Source of the DNA: Paragyromitra xinjiangensis
Taxonomy: Eukaryota; Ascomycota; Pezizomycetes; Pezizales; Discinaceae
Assembly: GCA_038503065.1 (NCBI GenBank)
Contig: JBCAMK010000005.1
Span: forward strand, 1,488,001 to 1,552,000
DNA: 64,000 nucleotides
Direction of reading: 5' to 3'
Each line of letters starts with the position of its first letter. The first letter of the stretch is position 1. Made by a program: the position numbers and the translations under genes. The notes below the pieces were generated by a model that searched no databases, was not told the origin of the DNA, and saw only the letters and a program-made list of their open reading frames with translations. Below are positions 1 through 9,076 of the stretch, one piece after another.

Positions 1-525
1 GAGTTCCGGAAGAGAATCAAGGAGCGTGGGGAAATAGCAAGGGCTGAAGAAGCTAAATGGATAGCAGAAGAAAAGAAGAAGCCAAAGAAAAAGAGGAAAG
101 GTGGAGTCAGGTTCGCAGAGGAGCCGGAGGAAGTACCAGTGTCGGTTCCGGAACCGTTACCATTACCCGAGCTTACCCAAACGACAGAGGGTACCACATC
201 AGTCATGGAGAATCGGTTGGCGATAGGTACTAATAACAAACCGGAAGGGGTAGAGAAGACATCAAAAAGTGAGGATATTGGCGCTAATAGTCTTATAGCG
301 GAGGATGATGAAGATGCCAGATTACAACTTTCGATAGCTAAGGAGGAAGCACGGCAGTCATCGAGAGAGATTGTTTCTACAACAGCAATCGATCCGATGA
401 TGTATGAAGACACGCCTTCAAACATTCTCGTGGAGCCGGTTGACCCACAACTCCCGAAACCAGCAGCTAGGGAGCCTGCGTTGAGTCCCCCATACTTTGA
501 TCATACACCATCACCTTCAGGCTGA
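1..525 (+). CDS. 3' end of an unrecognised charged protein (5' partial)
   Basis: Frame 1 is open from the first base of the window to a TGA at 523-525, so this is the carboxy-terminal 174 residues of a gene that starts outside. The first 45 residues are rich in Lys, Arg and Glu and include a run of basic residues (KKPKKKRK, around residues 27-34) that looks like a nuclear localisation signal after a probable helix. The rest is acidic and rich in Pro, Ser and Glu, ending in a proline-rich tail, and is probably disordered. I see no recognisable domain. A nuclear role is only an inference from the basic cluster. No intron is needed in the visible part. Confidence 0.6.
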   Translation, partial: EFRKRIKERGEIARAEEAKWIAEEKKKPKKKRKGGVRFAEEPEEVPVSVPEPLPLPELTQTTEGTTSVMENRLAIGTNNKPEGVEKTSKSEDIGANSLIAEDDEDARLQLSIAKEEARQSSREIVSTTAIDPMMYEDTPSNILVEPVDPQLPKPAAREPALSPPYFDHTPSPSG

Positions 526-1297
526 AGACTACAATATATCACTTTTATTTAATATCTAATTTTGTCACTAACAAGAATCGCCCACCAAGATAGAAGTGCC
601 TTGGGGAATTGAGCCAAGCTCTTCTAGATAAAGGACTACTCTCTAGAAAGCTCCCACACTATGGTAATAAAGCAAGATAAAAGCAGGGGAATGGCAGACG
701 TGCCAATTTAGAGCAAAGGCAAGGAAATCACACTTAGAAACTAGATTGTGATGCGTAAACAAATTCGATATCACTTTCAATCTACCCTTTCCCATCCTGC
801 TCTACGAACTCCTCTCCTAATTCTCTACTTTTTGTTCCATTTTGGGACTTTAAATCGGATCGTCTTTCTACGGATGCCTGGCGGCTTATTCCTACCTGAC
901 CAGACATACCACGACGCATCCTAGATTGAAATCTTGGTAAATTTCGGGCCCTCTGATGTGCATCCTACAATCCTATAGGACGCGACAATTCGTTTCGCCC
1001 GAGACATTTTTCTCATATCAGTAGTCTTGTCTAGCTCTAGGGGTGGTAATGAGTCTAGTATCAGGGCATAAAAGGCCCAGATAAAACGAATATAAATTTT
1101 AGAATCTTCTACAATCACTTAGTTTCCCAGCATCGTGCACATGAGAAACACTTAAGCCATCCAATTCACAAGTCGCCTAGTTGCCCTATGCTGCGGGGTT
1201 GAGGCTCAACATTCCGACCCAAGCAACAGCGTTATACAGACTCAAGAAATATCACCAAATCTTTTACCCCAAAGTTTTCTTGTTCTCTTATTCAAAA
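526..1297. other. intergenic, no gene seen
   Basis: This 770-base stretch lies between the partial gene and the deaminase. The only open frame (921-1118, minus) has no recognisable features. It must hold the 3' end of the first gene and the promoter of the deaminase. Confidence 0.5.
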
Positions 1298-1771
1298 ATG
1301 GAGACCCCTACAACTTCAATCCCTAAACATCTCGAAAACATGCATCTTGCCCTCCTCGAAGCCCGCAAATGCGTAGCCACACCAACAGCCTACTGCGTTG
1401 GTGCAATCCTCGCCACATCCTCTGGAGACGTCCTCTCTACAGGTTATTCTCGAGAACTGCCAGGCAATACCCACGCCGAGCAATGTTGCCTTGAGAAATT
1501 GTCTGCACAAGATATCGAGCTTCCGGGAAACGCCGTGTTATATACAACGATGGAGCCGTGTAGCGAGAGACTATCAGGAAATTTACCATGTGTGGATAGA
1601 ATCATTGCTACTGAAGGAAAGATCAAGACTGTATATGTGGGGGCGAAGGAGCCAGATATATTTGTCAAGGTTAATGTGGGGCTACAGAAATTGAGGGACG
1701 CGGGTATAGAGTATATCTTGGTAACAGGTTTGGAAGAGGAGATTTTGAGAGAAGCTGCGAGGGGGCATTGA
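1298..1771 (+). CDS. RIB2-type zinc deaminase (riboflavin pathway)
   Basis: A single-exon 157-residue protein of the cytidine/deoxycytidylate deaminase fold. The zinc signature is complete: HAE (His ligand and catalytic Glu) in NTHAEQCCLEKL and the two Cys ligands in EPCSERLSGNLPC. The long spacing between the Cys residues and the SERLSGN sequence are characteristic of fungal diaminohydroxyphosphoribosylamino-pyrimidine deaminases, the deaminase half of yeast Rib2, which act in cytosolic riboflavin synthesis. Yeast Rib2 is fused to a pseudouridine synthase domain; here only the deaminase is present, as in many filamentous fungi. I start at the ATG at 1298 (METPTT); the open frame runs upstream to 1181, but that part looks like leader. 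Assignment to the family is firm; the precise substrate is inferred. Confidence 0.77.
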   Translation: METPTTSIPKHLENMHLALLEARKCVATPTAYCVGAILATSSGDVLSTGYSRELPGNTHAEQCCLEKLSAQDIELPGNAVLYTTMEPCSERLSGNLPCVDRIIATEGKIKTVYVGAKEPDIFVKVNVGLQKLRDAGIEYILVTGLEEEILREAARGH

Positions 1772-3033
1772 CGGGGAGTGTACATTATTTTGGAGAGGCC
1801 CTATTCCATCGCCTTATTCAAGTATTCATTGTCTCGCCTTCGTTTAGTATGCGATCAGTGCTCAGAAACTTAACTCAGAAAGTCAAAAACACTCTACACT
1901 TGTTGCCCCCGCTGGGTTTCATTTCTTATCATATCCAAGAACCACCTCCTATAAGAGGTCTAGCTAGGGCTCGAAATTCTCTCCCAGGAAATATAATTGC
2001 CTACAAGACAGCAGAAGGTGCTTCCAGACATGCCGCAAGAACCCTCCCCGAGATGGCACCCCTACTCAGGCTCCAACAACTACCGAAGACCTCTCTCCTC
2101 TAACCCAATGCCATGCGAAGTAGGGCTACTAGCGAACCATAGATTTGTCCAAATACACTCGTCCCCACGTGACGGCAGCAATAGCGTTTCCCACAAATAG
2201 GAAGGATAGAAAGACATTTGAGATACGGTATTCAGCCTTTGTTAGTATCCTTTCGGGGTCGATATAGGTTTCTCACATTAGATTTTTAGGTGTATAGACC
2301 TAGGGTTTGTGGTTCTTTGAGGGCTCATACCCACAGGGTTACATCAGCTCGGGGGCTAGGTTTCCGAAGTTATGATCGTTGTGCGCCTCCGAAGCCCAAC
2401 ACGTCGCAGCTGAGGAATAGCCTTCACAAGACTCTGAGATCTGACGGAAGTGTTGCGTTTAGTTCCTGGCTGCTCGATGCCGAAGCATGAACCCTTATAA
2501 TCCATGTCCGTCACCAGCTGCACCATGTCGAGTATTGAAGCTGGGAATATTCGAGTGATGATCTATGATCAAATCATACTGCCTTTATGGGTTTGCTTCT
2601 AGCATCACACCTATAGCTTCCAGGCCTACTTTTCAGGGGAGTATCGGCTTCAAAACCTCATCCTAAGCTGAATTGATTGATGATCGTAGACTGCATTATG
2701 AATATCAATATAACCCCACTCCCTCGCTTTATACCAACTCCACGCGCCTGACTAGCATTTCCAGTGTCATTAACCACTACACTAAATATAAAAACAGAGG
2801 TAAAATAGCAGTAAAGGAAAACACGCAACCCTACAAGCTATTATATACGAGGCGTTACCTCACCAGAAAAAAATCCAAATTACGACTATAGAGTCCGTCC
2901 ATACACTAATGTAGTACTCTAACGAACCATCTCCTGTAAAAAAACGCCCGCTACTTTTCAAGATGCGAAGGCTGGACCACTAATACGATGACTAAGGTAG
3001 TTACTATGAGCTTTTCGTGTGTGTTAGCTAGAT
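1772..3033. other. intergenic, no supported gene
   Basis: About 1.26 kb with only short unrelated open frames (longest 111 codons at 1768-2103, no domain, overlapping the 3' end of the deaminase). No RNA gene or repeat recognised. Confidence 0.5.
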
Positions 3034-3861
3034 TTATGGGGATGGTTCGGATTCGTCAAAGAGACGTACTAATGCGACGATCCCCGTTAAAAAGAAGATA
3101 CCGCCCCTGCTGGCAGGGAATTTTCCTCTTAGTAACCAGCCTTGCGCTTCGAAGTACCTATATTTGACAATTAGGTTACTGTTTTTGAATGGGAGAAGGG
3201 TAGGTGACGAACCGACGGACACCAATTAGGAGGATTATTATTGCAGTGGCTAGGAAGGTGATTCCAAGGGGTTTACCCAGATGGCGTAGGGTCGTGTATC
3301 CCTCTGGGGTAAGAAGAGGGTGTTAGGATATTGACTGACGTGACATTAGGGTAGAGGTCAAGTAACATACGGGCAGGATCTGAAGGTCTGGTCGCGGCAT
3401 TCAAGCGGAAGAGCTGGGATATGGCAACTCCTAATTGAAGGGTGTTTTGGATTAATAATAGAAGATTATTCAGAGATTCTTGGCCGTCGTTATCCTACCT
3501 ATTGAAGCGAAAGCAAGTGAGGTCCTCAGCCACGCCAGAAACGTTCGCTCTAGAGTTACAGGTTAGTAATCTAGAGCTGACGGTAAGCTGTAAGGTACCA
3601 TATACCTAATGCCAAATGATCTCTTGCAGTGGAGCCTTTGTTCTCTAGTTCGACCGCCCTAAACGTCTTGAACCAATCTTTCTGCTCCGGAGGAGTGCCA
3701 TTGTTATTCTCCTCAGGGGCTGATGGACGAGCTGTGGTCCCAGTAGAGGCATAATTCGGTGGTTTTGCAGAAGCGGCAATAGCCGTCGCTTCGTCGGCAG
3801 AGCTCTCGTCGGCAAACTTACTCTCGTTTCGGGAACTTTGAGATTCTCGTCGCCGAGGCAT
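3034..3861 (-). CDS. DUF202 membrane protein, five exons
   Basis: Spliced as complement(3606-3861, 3499-3549, 3371-3430, 3213-3303, 3034-3157), giving 193 residues. Exon 1 holds a Ser-rich amino terminus and the family motif ELENKGSTARDHLA. Exon 2 continues ERTFLAWLRTSLAFASIG, the hallmark first membrane segment of DUF202 (YidH-like) proteins. Exon 3 carries QLFRL, exon 4 LRHLGKPLGITFLA and the second membrane segment, and exon 5 YFEAQGWLLRGKFPASRG followed by a third membrane segment. Introns are 55-68 bases and all phases close; the last donor is the weaker GTTCGT. DUF202 proteins are small membrane proteins; some fungal members are vacuolar, but their function is poorly known. The gene is easily missed because four of the five exons are short. 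Confidence 0.85.
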
Positions 3862-4911
3862 TATCTTACGGGGGCAGTAAATGGTGATGGGTAAGGGGTC
3901 AAGGATTATTCGGAACGCGGGAATGGGTGAAGTTAACGATGCCGAACGGTCATGTAGTTGAAAGTTATAGTCACTTATTTTTGCCCATTTAAAACCAGTT
4001 TGATAGGCACGTGCGGGTGCTCTACGGTGTCCAGATGAGATGACACAAGAGTAGCGCCTGGTGGCGTGCTAGAGGTAACAGCCTGAGCAGCAGATCAACG
4101 TGGGTTAGGTGTGGGATGTGTTACCCTGCCTAGAGGTAGAGAAACCGCATTGGATATCGTTGGCAGTTAGAACCTGACGGGGTTTTAAGCACCCGATATC
4201 TATGGTGAACGTTATCGCGTCCCGAGTTCCTACTATAGCAAAGATAAAGGTACTTGCGGAATTGGAATTAAGCCATTTGGCATGTCTTGGCATAGAGTCA
4301 GCGTCTTTGGGCAACAGCAATTAGGTGGATTAGAGTTCCTTACCTCTTGGTAGGATAAAATGTTTGCTACGAGGATCTTCTTTTACAAACATCTAACTCA
4401 TTTTGTGAATACTTAGGGACATAAATCACGTGTGAACTTAACCCAATCGGTTTCGTGAAACTGTAGTGTCGAAAAGCTATTGGCTGGCAGTTCATACTTG
4501 TGGTTACAGTTATCAGCTCATGGGTTGTGCATCAAAATCACAAGCCATCACTCGGAGAATCGTTCGAAACAACTTGAGTATAGAAAATGACTTCTCGCCC
4601 AACAAATGCCATCAAAAGAAATGAGCAAAAAACAACTAATGATACACGTGGCTCCACCCCCCATGCTTAAAAGCTAACAGAAATCAAAACAATGCTTTCC
4701 CCAATGCTAGTAATCAAAGAATAGAAAAAAAGACAAATCCCCACCAGTGGGTTTCTCGGCACATATTTCCTATTAACCGCGGCGCCAGCTGCTAGTATGT
4801 ATGGAAACTTCCCGTTCGCTAGATATAATTGCAATACGTTACCTAACGCTTAGAACCCCCCAGCGAGTCATGCTGTCTACCAACTCCCACAAGCGCTCAA
4901 ACCGAGCTATC
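3862..4911. other. intergenic, no supported gene
   Basis: About 1 kb upstream of the DUF202 gene. It contains one small open frame (4105-4320, minus, 71 codons) with no recognisable feature. It includes one copy of the ATCACTCG word (4547-4554) described under findings. Confidence 0.45.
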
Positions 4912-5229
4912 CTATGGTAAAATACGAGCAAAAAACCCGCTCACACGACCCTTTGATGGTTTAGATGCTGTAATCGGCTGAGGATCTGGGGCCAGTCTCG
5001 GGTCTAGTCTCGGGTCTAGTCTCGGGTCTGGCATGTATACACGTGATTGTTCAGTTGGTAGTTGGGGCCTTGATCCATTGTTGGGGGCCGCTGTAGGCTG
5101 TATTATGGAATTGTGGTTAGCTGTGTAGCAATTTAATAAAGCTTTAGAAACCCATACAGTAGCTATTGTTTCATGTCCCCGCTGCTCAACAAGACGTGTA
5201 TCATCGTATTCCCGTTGCTTAAGCACCAT
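4912..5229 (-). CDS. orphan ORF with DPRL tandem repeat
   Basis: A 105-codon frame from an ATG at 5229. Its carboxy half contains three tandem copies of a four-residue unit (DPRL), encoded by three exact 12-base repeats at 4994-5029. No domain, signal peptide or membrane segment is evident. It could be the last exon of a larger minus-strand gene that also includes the frames at 5619-5951 and 6381-6812, because all three are Pro/Ser/Tyr-rich and collinear, but I could not fix the splice sites with confidence. It may also be spurious. Confidence 0.25.
   Translation of the reverse strand: MVLKQREYDDTRLVEQRGHETIATVWVSKALLNCYTANHNSIIQPTAAPNNGSRPQLPTEQSRVYMPDPRLDPRLDPRLAPDPQPITASKPSKGRVSGFFARILP
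4994..5029. repeat. 12-bp tandem repeat, 3 copies
   Basis: Three exact head-to-tail copies of AGTCTCGGGTCT. A multiple of three bases, it keeps frame and produces the Asp-Pro-Arg-Leu repeat in the minus-strand ORF at 4912-5229. Confidence 0.9.
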
Positions 5230-5618
5230 GTTTAGTTTTTATCTAGAACCTAGGTTTAAAGTCGGTATCTATACGTACTGGTTGGTAATTTTCAGGTCCT
5301 CCTTTATCGACTAATATCCGCATGAGCTTTACTCCCGAACTTCAAGTCAGTCAAAGCTTGATATTTATTAAGAGGTGCTAGGAATATACCGCAGCATATT
5401 CTGGTTCCCACGGGGCTGGAGAGCCGAGATCAGATGGGGTCTATATCGACACTAACTTTTAGTAATTTACTAGATATTTATATGCCACAGCATTCTCGTT
5501 GTACAGGAGGTAACTTGCATTTAATCCGCCAGGGATTCCTGAATTCGGGACTATATATGGTGTCCCGATTGTTAACTGGGGCTTTTTTTTACTACTTAGA
5601 GGCTACAATGCCATATTC

Positions 5619-5951
5619 CTAGTCAGCTAAACCTTGTACCATGGAATTGAGAAATTCCAGTCCACCTACCGCAACTCCTACAGGACCCCTCTCCGAGCAA
5701 GGCGCAGCCGAAGGTCGAGAGAAACCCTGGTACGGATCCACCGTAGGATCCTCAAGCTCATCAGGGTCATCCGACGAATCATCACCCCCGGTATCTCCCA
5801 TAAAGAGATTAGCTTCACTAGCTACCCGTCTATGAGGGATTCTTGAGTTTCTAGCCCCCGAAGTCGGATGGAAGCTGGGAGTTGTATTTGATTTCATCAA
5901 AGCTGGTCGAAGAGGTTCGGTGCCGTAGGAATACCGGTTTGGGTCGGTCAT
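5619..5951 (-). CDS. orphan Ser/Pro-rich ORF, probable exon
   Basis: A 110-codon frame, polar and acidic in the middle (GDDSSDDPDELEDP) with no recognised domain. Directly upstream on the minus strand is a good acceptor-like stretch (CTAAC branch followed by CTACAG, near 6000), so this may be an internal or last exon whose reading frame extends 5' of the ATG at 5951. A possible partner exon is the frame at 6381-6812, which has a good donor (GTATGG) near its end. The complete gene model is unresolved. Confidence 0.35.
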   Translation of the reverse strand: MTDPNRYSYGTEPLRPALMKSNTTPSFHPTSGARNSRIPHRRVASEANLFMGDTGGDDSSDDPDELEDPTVDPYQGFSRPSAAPCSERGPVGVAVGGLEFLNSMVQGLAD

Positions 5952-6010
5952 ACGATATATGCCCTGGCCGATTGGGGTTGTGTGGGGGTGGATCTGTAGG
6001 ATGGTTAGTT

Positions 6011-6039
6011 GGGGTGCTGGGGTGGGGTTGGGGCTGGGG
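6011..6039 (+). other. G-quadruplex-forming G tracts
   Basis: Five runs of four G within 29 bases (6011-6014, 6019-6022, 6024-6027, 6030-6033, 6036-6039) with loops of 1-4 bases satisfy the strict G-quadruplex pattern on the plus strand. It falls between two candidate exons of the minus-strand orphan locus, where it would be a C-rich pyrimidine tract in the transcript. Confidence 0.7.
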
Positions 6040-6380
6040 CTGGTGGTGTTCGTACGATACCCATGTTCTCGGGCTCTCGTTCGCGAGGCTGTGTGGGGGT
6101 TTTAGGTGTGATACGTCTTTCTGTGGAAGATACTGTGATTGGTAACTAATATATCAAGTCTCGCTTTTAGTAATTTAATAACATAAGACTATCTTTGATA
6201 GGTAACGTACGCTAGATGTACGATTATGAAAGGAAGCTAGATTGCCAAGATGACCCAAAGGGATCTCATGGATTCCGCTAGAGCTCTGTTTCGGTGGGTA
6301 CACATTTGAAGTTTCAATTCTCAGATGTGGTCTTGATTGAGTATCTGGGAACTCGGTAGTCTGTAGATTCGGAACACCGG

Positions 6381-6812
6381 TTAGCTAAGATTATAGAATT
6401 TAATTTCTAAGGTAGTAGGTGTCCATACTGCGTTCTGTTCACTCGGGCTAGTACTATAATTTTGTGGTTGTGCCGGCCCCGGTTCCCTCGAACGCATGAG
6501 TGCTTCTGGTAGGCTTGATAGACGGTTTCCAGGCCTGTATGGAATGTATTGGCTATTTTTACTAGGGGGTTTGTATGCGATATATGAAGTATTAATATCA
6601 GAGGGACTGGATCCAGTGTCCGAACGGACCGCATCCACGGGGGTTTTTTGTGCAGCGTCTGAGCAATTCGTATCTGTAGGGGGCCTGTATGCAACGTATG
6701 GGTAATTCGCATCTGGAGGTTTGTATGTAGTGTACGAGTGTTTCGTATATGTAAATTCAGAATAGCGACGAGGTGAGGGAGGTTCGTCGGTGGAGGGCGT
6801 ATTACTGTCCAT
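6381..6812 (-). CDS. orphan ORF with degenerate Tyr-Lys-Pro-Pro repeats
   Basis: A 143-codon frame from ATG at 6812. It contains several imperfect copies of a motif of the form YxxYKPP/YRPP spaced 12-40 residues apart (YTTYKPP, YVAYRPP, YIAYKPP, YIPYRP), in a Ser/Thr/Pro/Asn-rich, presumably disordered protein. No signal peptide and no membrane segment. It is likely exon 1 of a larger gene: a donor-like GTATGG occurs shortly before the stop. Function unknown. Confidence 0.4.
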   Translation of the reverse strand: MDSNTPSTDEPPSPRRYSEFTYTKHSYTTYKPPDANYPYVAYRPPTDTNCSDAAQKTPVDAVRSDTGSSPSDINTSYIAYKPPSKNSQYIPYRPGNRLSSLPEALMRSREPGPAQPQNYSTSPSEQNAVWTPTTLEIKFYNLS

Positions 6813-7205
6813 TGTTACTCGTCTGCCGGATAATTAGTTACCCCCGTTAGTATCCTAGTAGGTGAGCGAACTAAAGTGAGTTATGTCCACCCAACGCAAC
6901 GTAGAAAGCTGAAATCTTGAGATATCGACACGAAAGGAATCAAGTACCTTAGTTTCGTTTCCGCAACCGAGATTGATGGTCTTAAGGCCGCACGAATCGG
7001 GGTTGAAGGTTGAGAAAAGGAGGGGTTGTTCACAGCCCCAGCGTCCCGATCGAGTGAGGGTTATTTTTGGTTATGCAGATATAATTTTGTTTTTTCTTAC
7101 GCCACGGCTGCGCATCTAGCTTGGCGTGAACCTCACAACATCGAAATAGCACAACTATCGTTTATTTCGAGATCAAGACTGGTGTTTACGCCGCAGTATA
7201 CAGCT

Positions 7206-8582
7206 ATGAGTAAGAGATCATCGGTTGATGTTGGTGCTGGCGGAGTGCAGGCCAACTCGTCCCCGCAAAACAACGCGTCGAATACAACGAGTGGTAGCAC
7301 TTCCGGTCAAGTAATAGATAACGAAGATCGTAAGAAAATCTCCAGCCAAATGCAAGATATAACGCTTGTAGCTATTGGCTTATTAGGCGAATAAAGTCAC
7401 TATATATCCGAGAGGATATCCAAGCCTGTCTGCTCATATGAGTAGTGACTTATGTTTTGTGATGTTCAGACGGTTCGGGAAGATACGAATGCGGAGTCTT
7501 TTGTACAAACAAGACCAACTATCGGAGCTGGAGCGTAAACTCTACAAATGCGATCTTCAAGAGAACGATCAAATCAACCTTAGTTCTAGACGCCACGATA
7601 ACAATGAAGAACGAAAGCTGATACTCGCAGAGATCGATACCAAAATGAAGGAGTATGGTATGCTCTTTTCTACTTTGCGATAGCTGTGGAACTCACCCTA
7701 AGAAATGTGGTAGATGAAGCGTTAATCAACTGCAATCGAGTCTTCAGTCTTCCATCCGCGAGCGTAGAAAATATCCGTGGGTTCGATCAGTGGATTCAAG
7801 ACAACCAGCCCCTAGTTGGTGTGGAACAGAAGTTTCTTCAGGATCATGGTGAATTAGTTGCTATGAAGGAAGATCTGTTCCAGCAAGGACCAGTTATAAA
7901 ACTTGCGAGATTTATGGCAGGAAAAGTGAGCATGGACACAGCACCTTAGCAATTTGCTTGTAAACAGCACGCTAATACTTACTCGATGTCTTGCAGTTTT
8001 TTTCCCCAAAGGTACCCTTCCAATTTATCAATACCTTCTGAGAAACTTCCCAGTTTCAATAGCTGTCTCTCTCCCAGACCTAGCCACTCTTAATGTACGC
8101 GTCGGATCCGCATGGTACATCATACACAAGAAATCCCAGAACGAGACAACCTTGATACTAGTAGCCTTATAGAAGATTCCTAACCTACAACTCTCTAGAG
8201 CGATCCACGAAACCAAGGTTCCGATAACTACCTCCACTACTTCCCAGACGACAGAGCACTAAAGATCGCGAGGATTATAGTCACCGCAGCAGCCGTATGC
8301 TTGCTTCTCGTCCCGGTAATCACTTTATGTTTTGTGAATTCTCTCCTGCGTCAGATGTTAGTGATTGTATTTTTCACCGTGGGATTTTCCGCATCCATGA
8401 CAATGTCTCGAGCAACTAATGCAGAGATATTTGGTGCTACTGCAGCGTAAGCGTCCCCTTCTTCTCTATGGACGGGGTAGGGTGGTTGATCTTTGTCGAG
8501 TAGGTATGCTGCTGTTATGGTCGTCTTTTTGGGGAGTGTTTCGAATCCGACGGGTCCAAATTGTCTAGTCTGCCAGACTTGA
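7206..8582 (+). CDS. DUF6594 fungal membrane protein, multi-exon
   Basis: The family is recognisable by order of motifs: GYPSLSAHM and FRRFGKIRMRSLLYKQDQLSELE (from 7414), EALINCNRVFSLPS and WIQDNQPLVGVEQKFL, then DDRALKIARII, two hydrophobic segments, NAEIFGATAAYAAVMVVFLG and a stop at 8580-8582. DUF6594 proteins are fungal, with a helical amino part and 2-3 carboxy-terminal membrane helices; function unknown. Well-supported exons: about 7414-7657, 7714-7925, 8199-8446 and 8504-8582. A 15-base microexon at 7997-8011 joins the middle ones in phase; without it the frame is not continuous. The first junction is unresolved; I take the ATG at 7206 as the start because the Ser/Asn-rich leader there is typical, but that exon's donor is uncertain. 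Confidence 0.75.
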
Positions 8583-9076
8583 TCTTGGAAGGAGCAATAA
8601 TTGAAAATAGTTTCATCTCACTTAGAGTAGTGTGTCGCGAAACGTCGTGTTGATTCACCGAGTGACAAGTTGTGACCACTCGTCATAGCACTCTTGTATT
8701 AGGCTCCTGGGGGAAGGAAGCAGCCAGGGATTAAATATAGATCCCATTTTGTGCTCAACCTACTCCCTCGCAATTGTTATCCGGAGATGTGTGATTCCTT
8801 CGAGAGGCGTGAGGTGCAGAACTTGGCGCCAAGCGTCAAGGAAGCAGATGCAGACCAACATGGATTTTGCCAACTTTGTGTACGTACGAGTGCTATTTAG
8901 TGATCTCAAAAACTTCGGTTAACAAGTCCTACCATGACATTTCAAGAACTGGTATTCAACCAAAACACTGCTATGATCCTAGTATCCTTCATTCTTAAGA
9001 TAGAGAATGGATATTCGCTATTATCACTTTTAATAAAATACAAGAAACCACCTAGTAAATTACAACACTTTTACTT
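8583..9076. other. intergenic between convergent genes
   Basis: The 3' flanks of the DUF6594 gene and of DRS1. No gene seen. It contains a CACCGAGTGA box at about 8655, similar to one at 46611. Confidence 0.5.

Noticed and set aside
1181..1297. Upstream extension of the deaminase frame
   Set aside because: In-frame but lacks family similarity; the ATG at 1298 precedes the conserved start.
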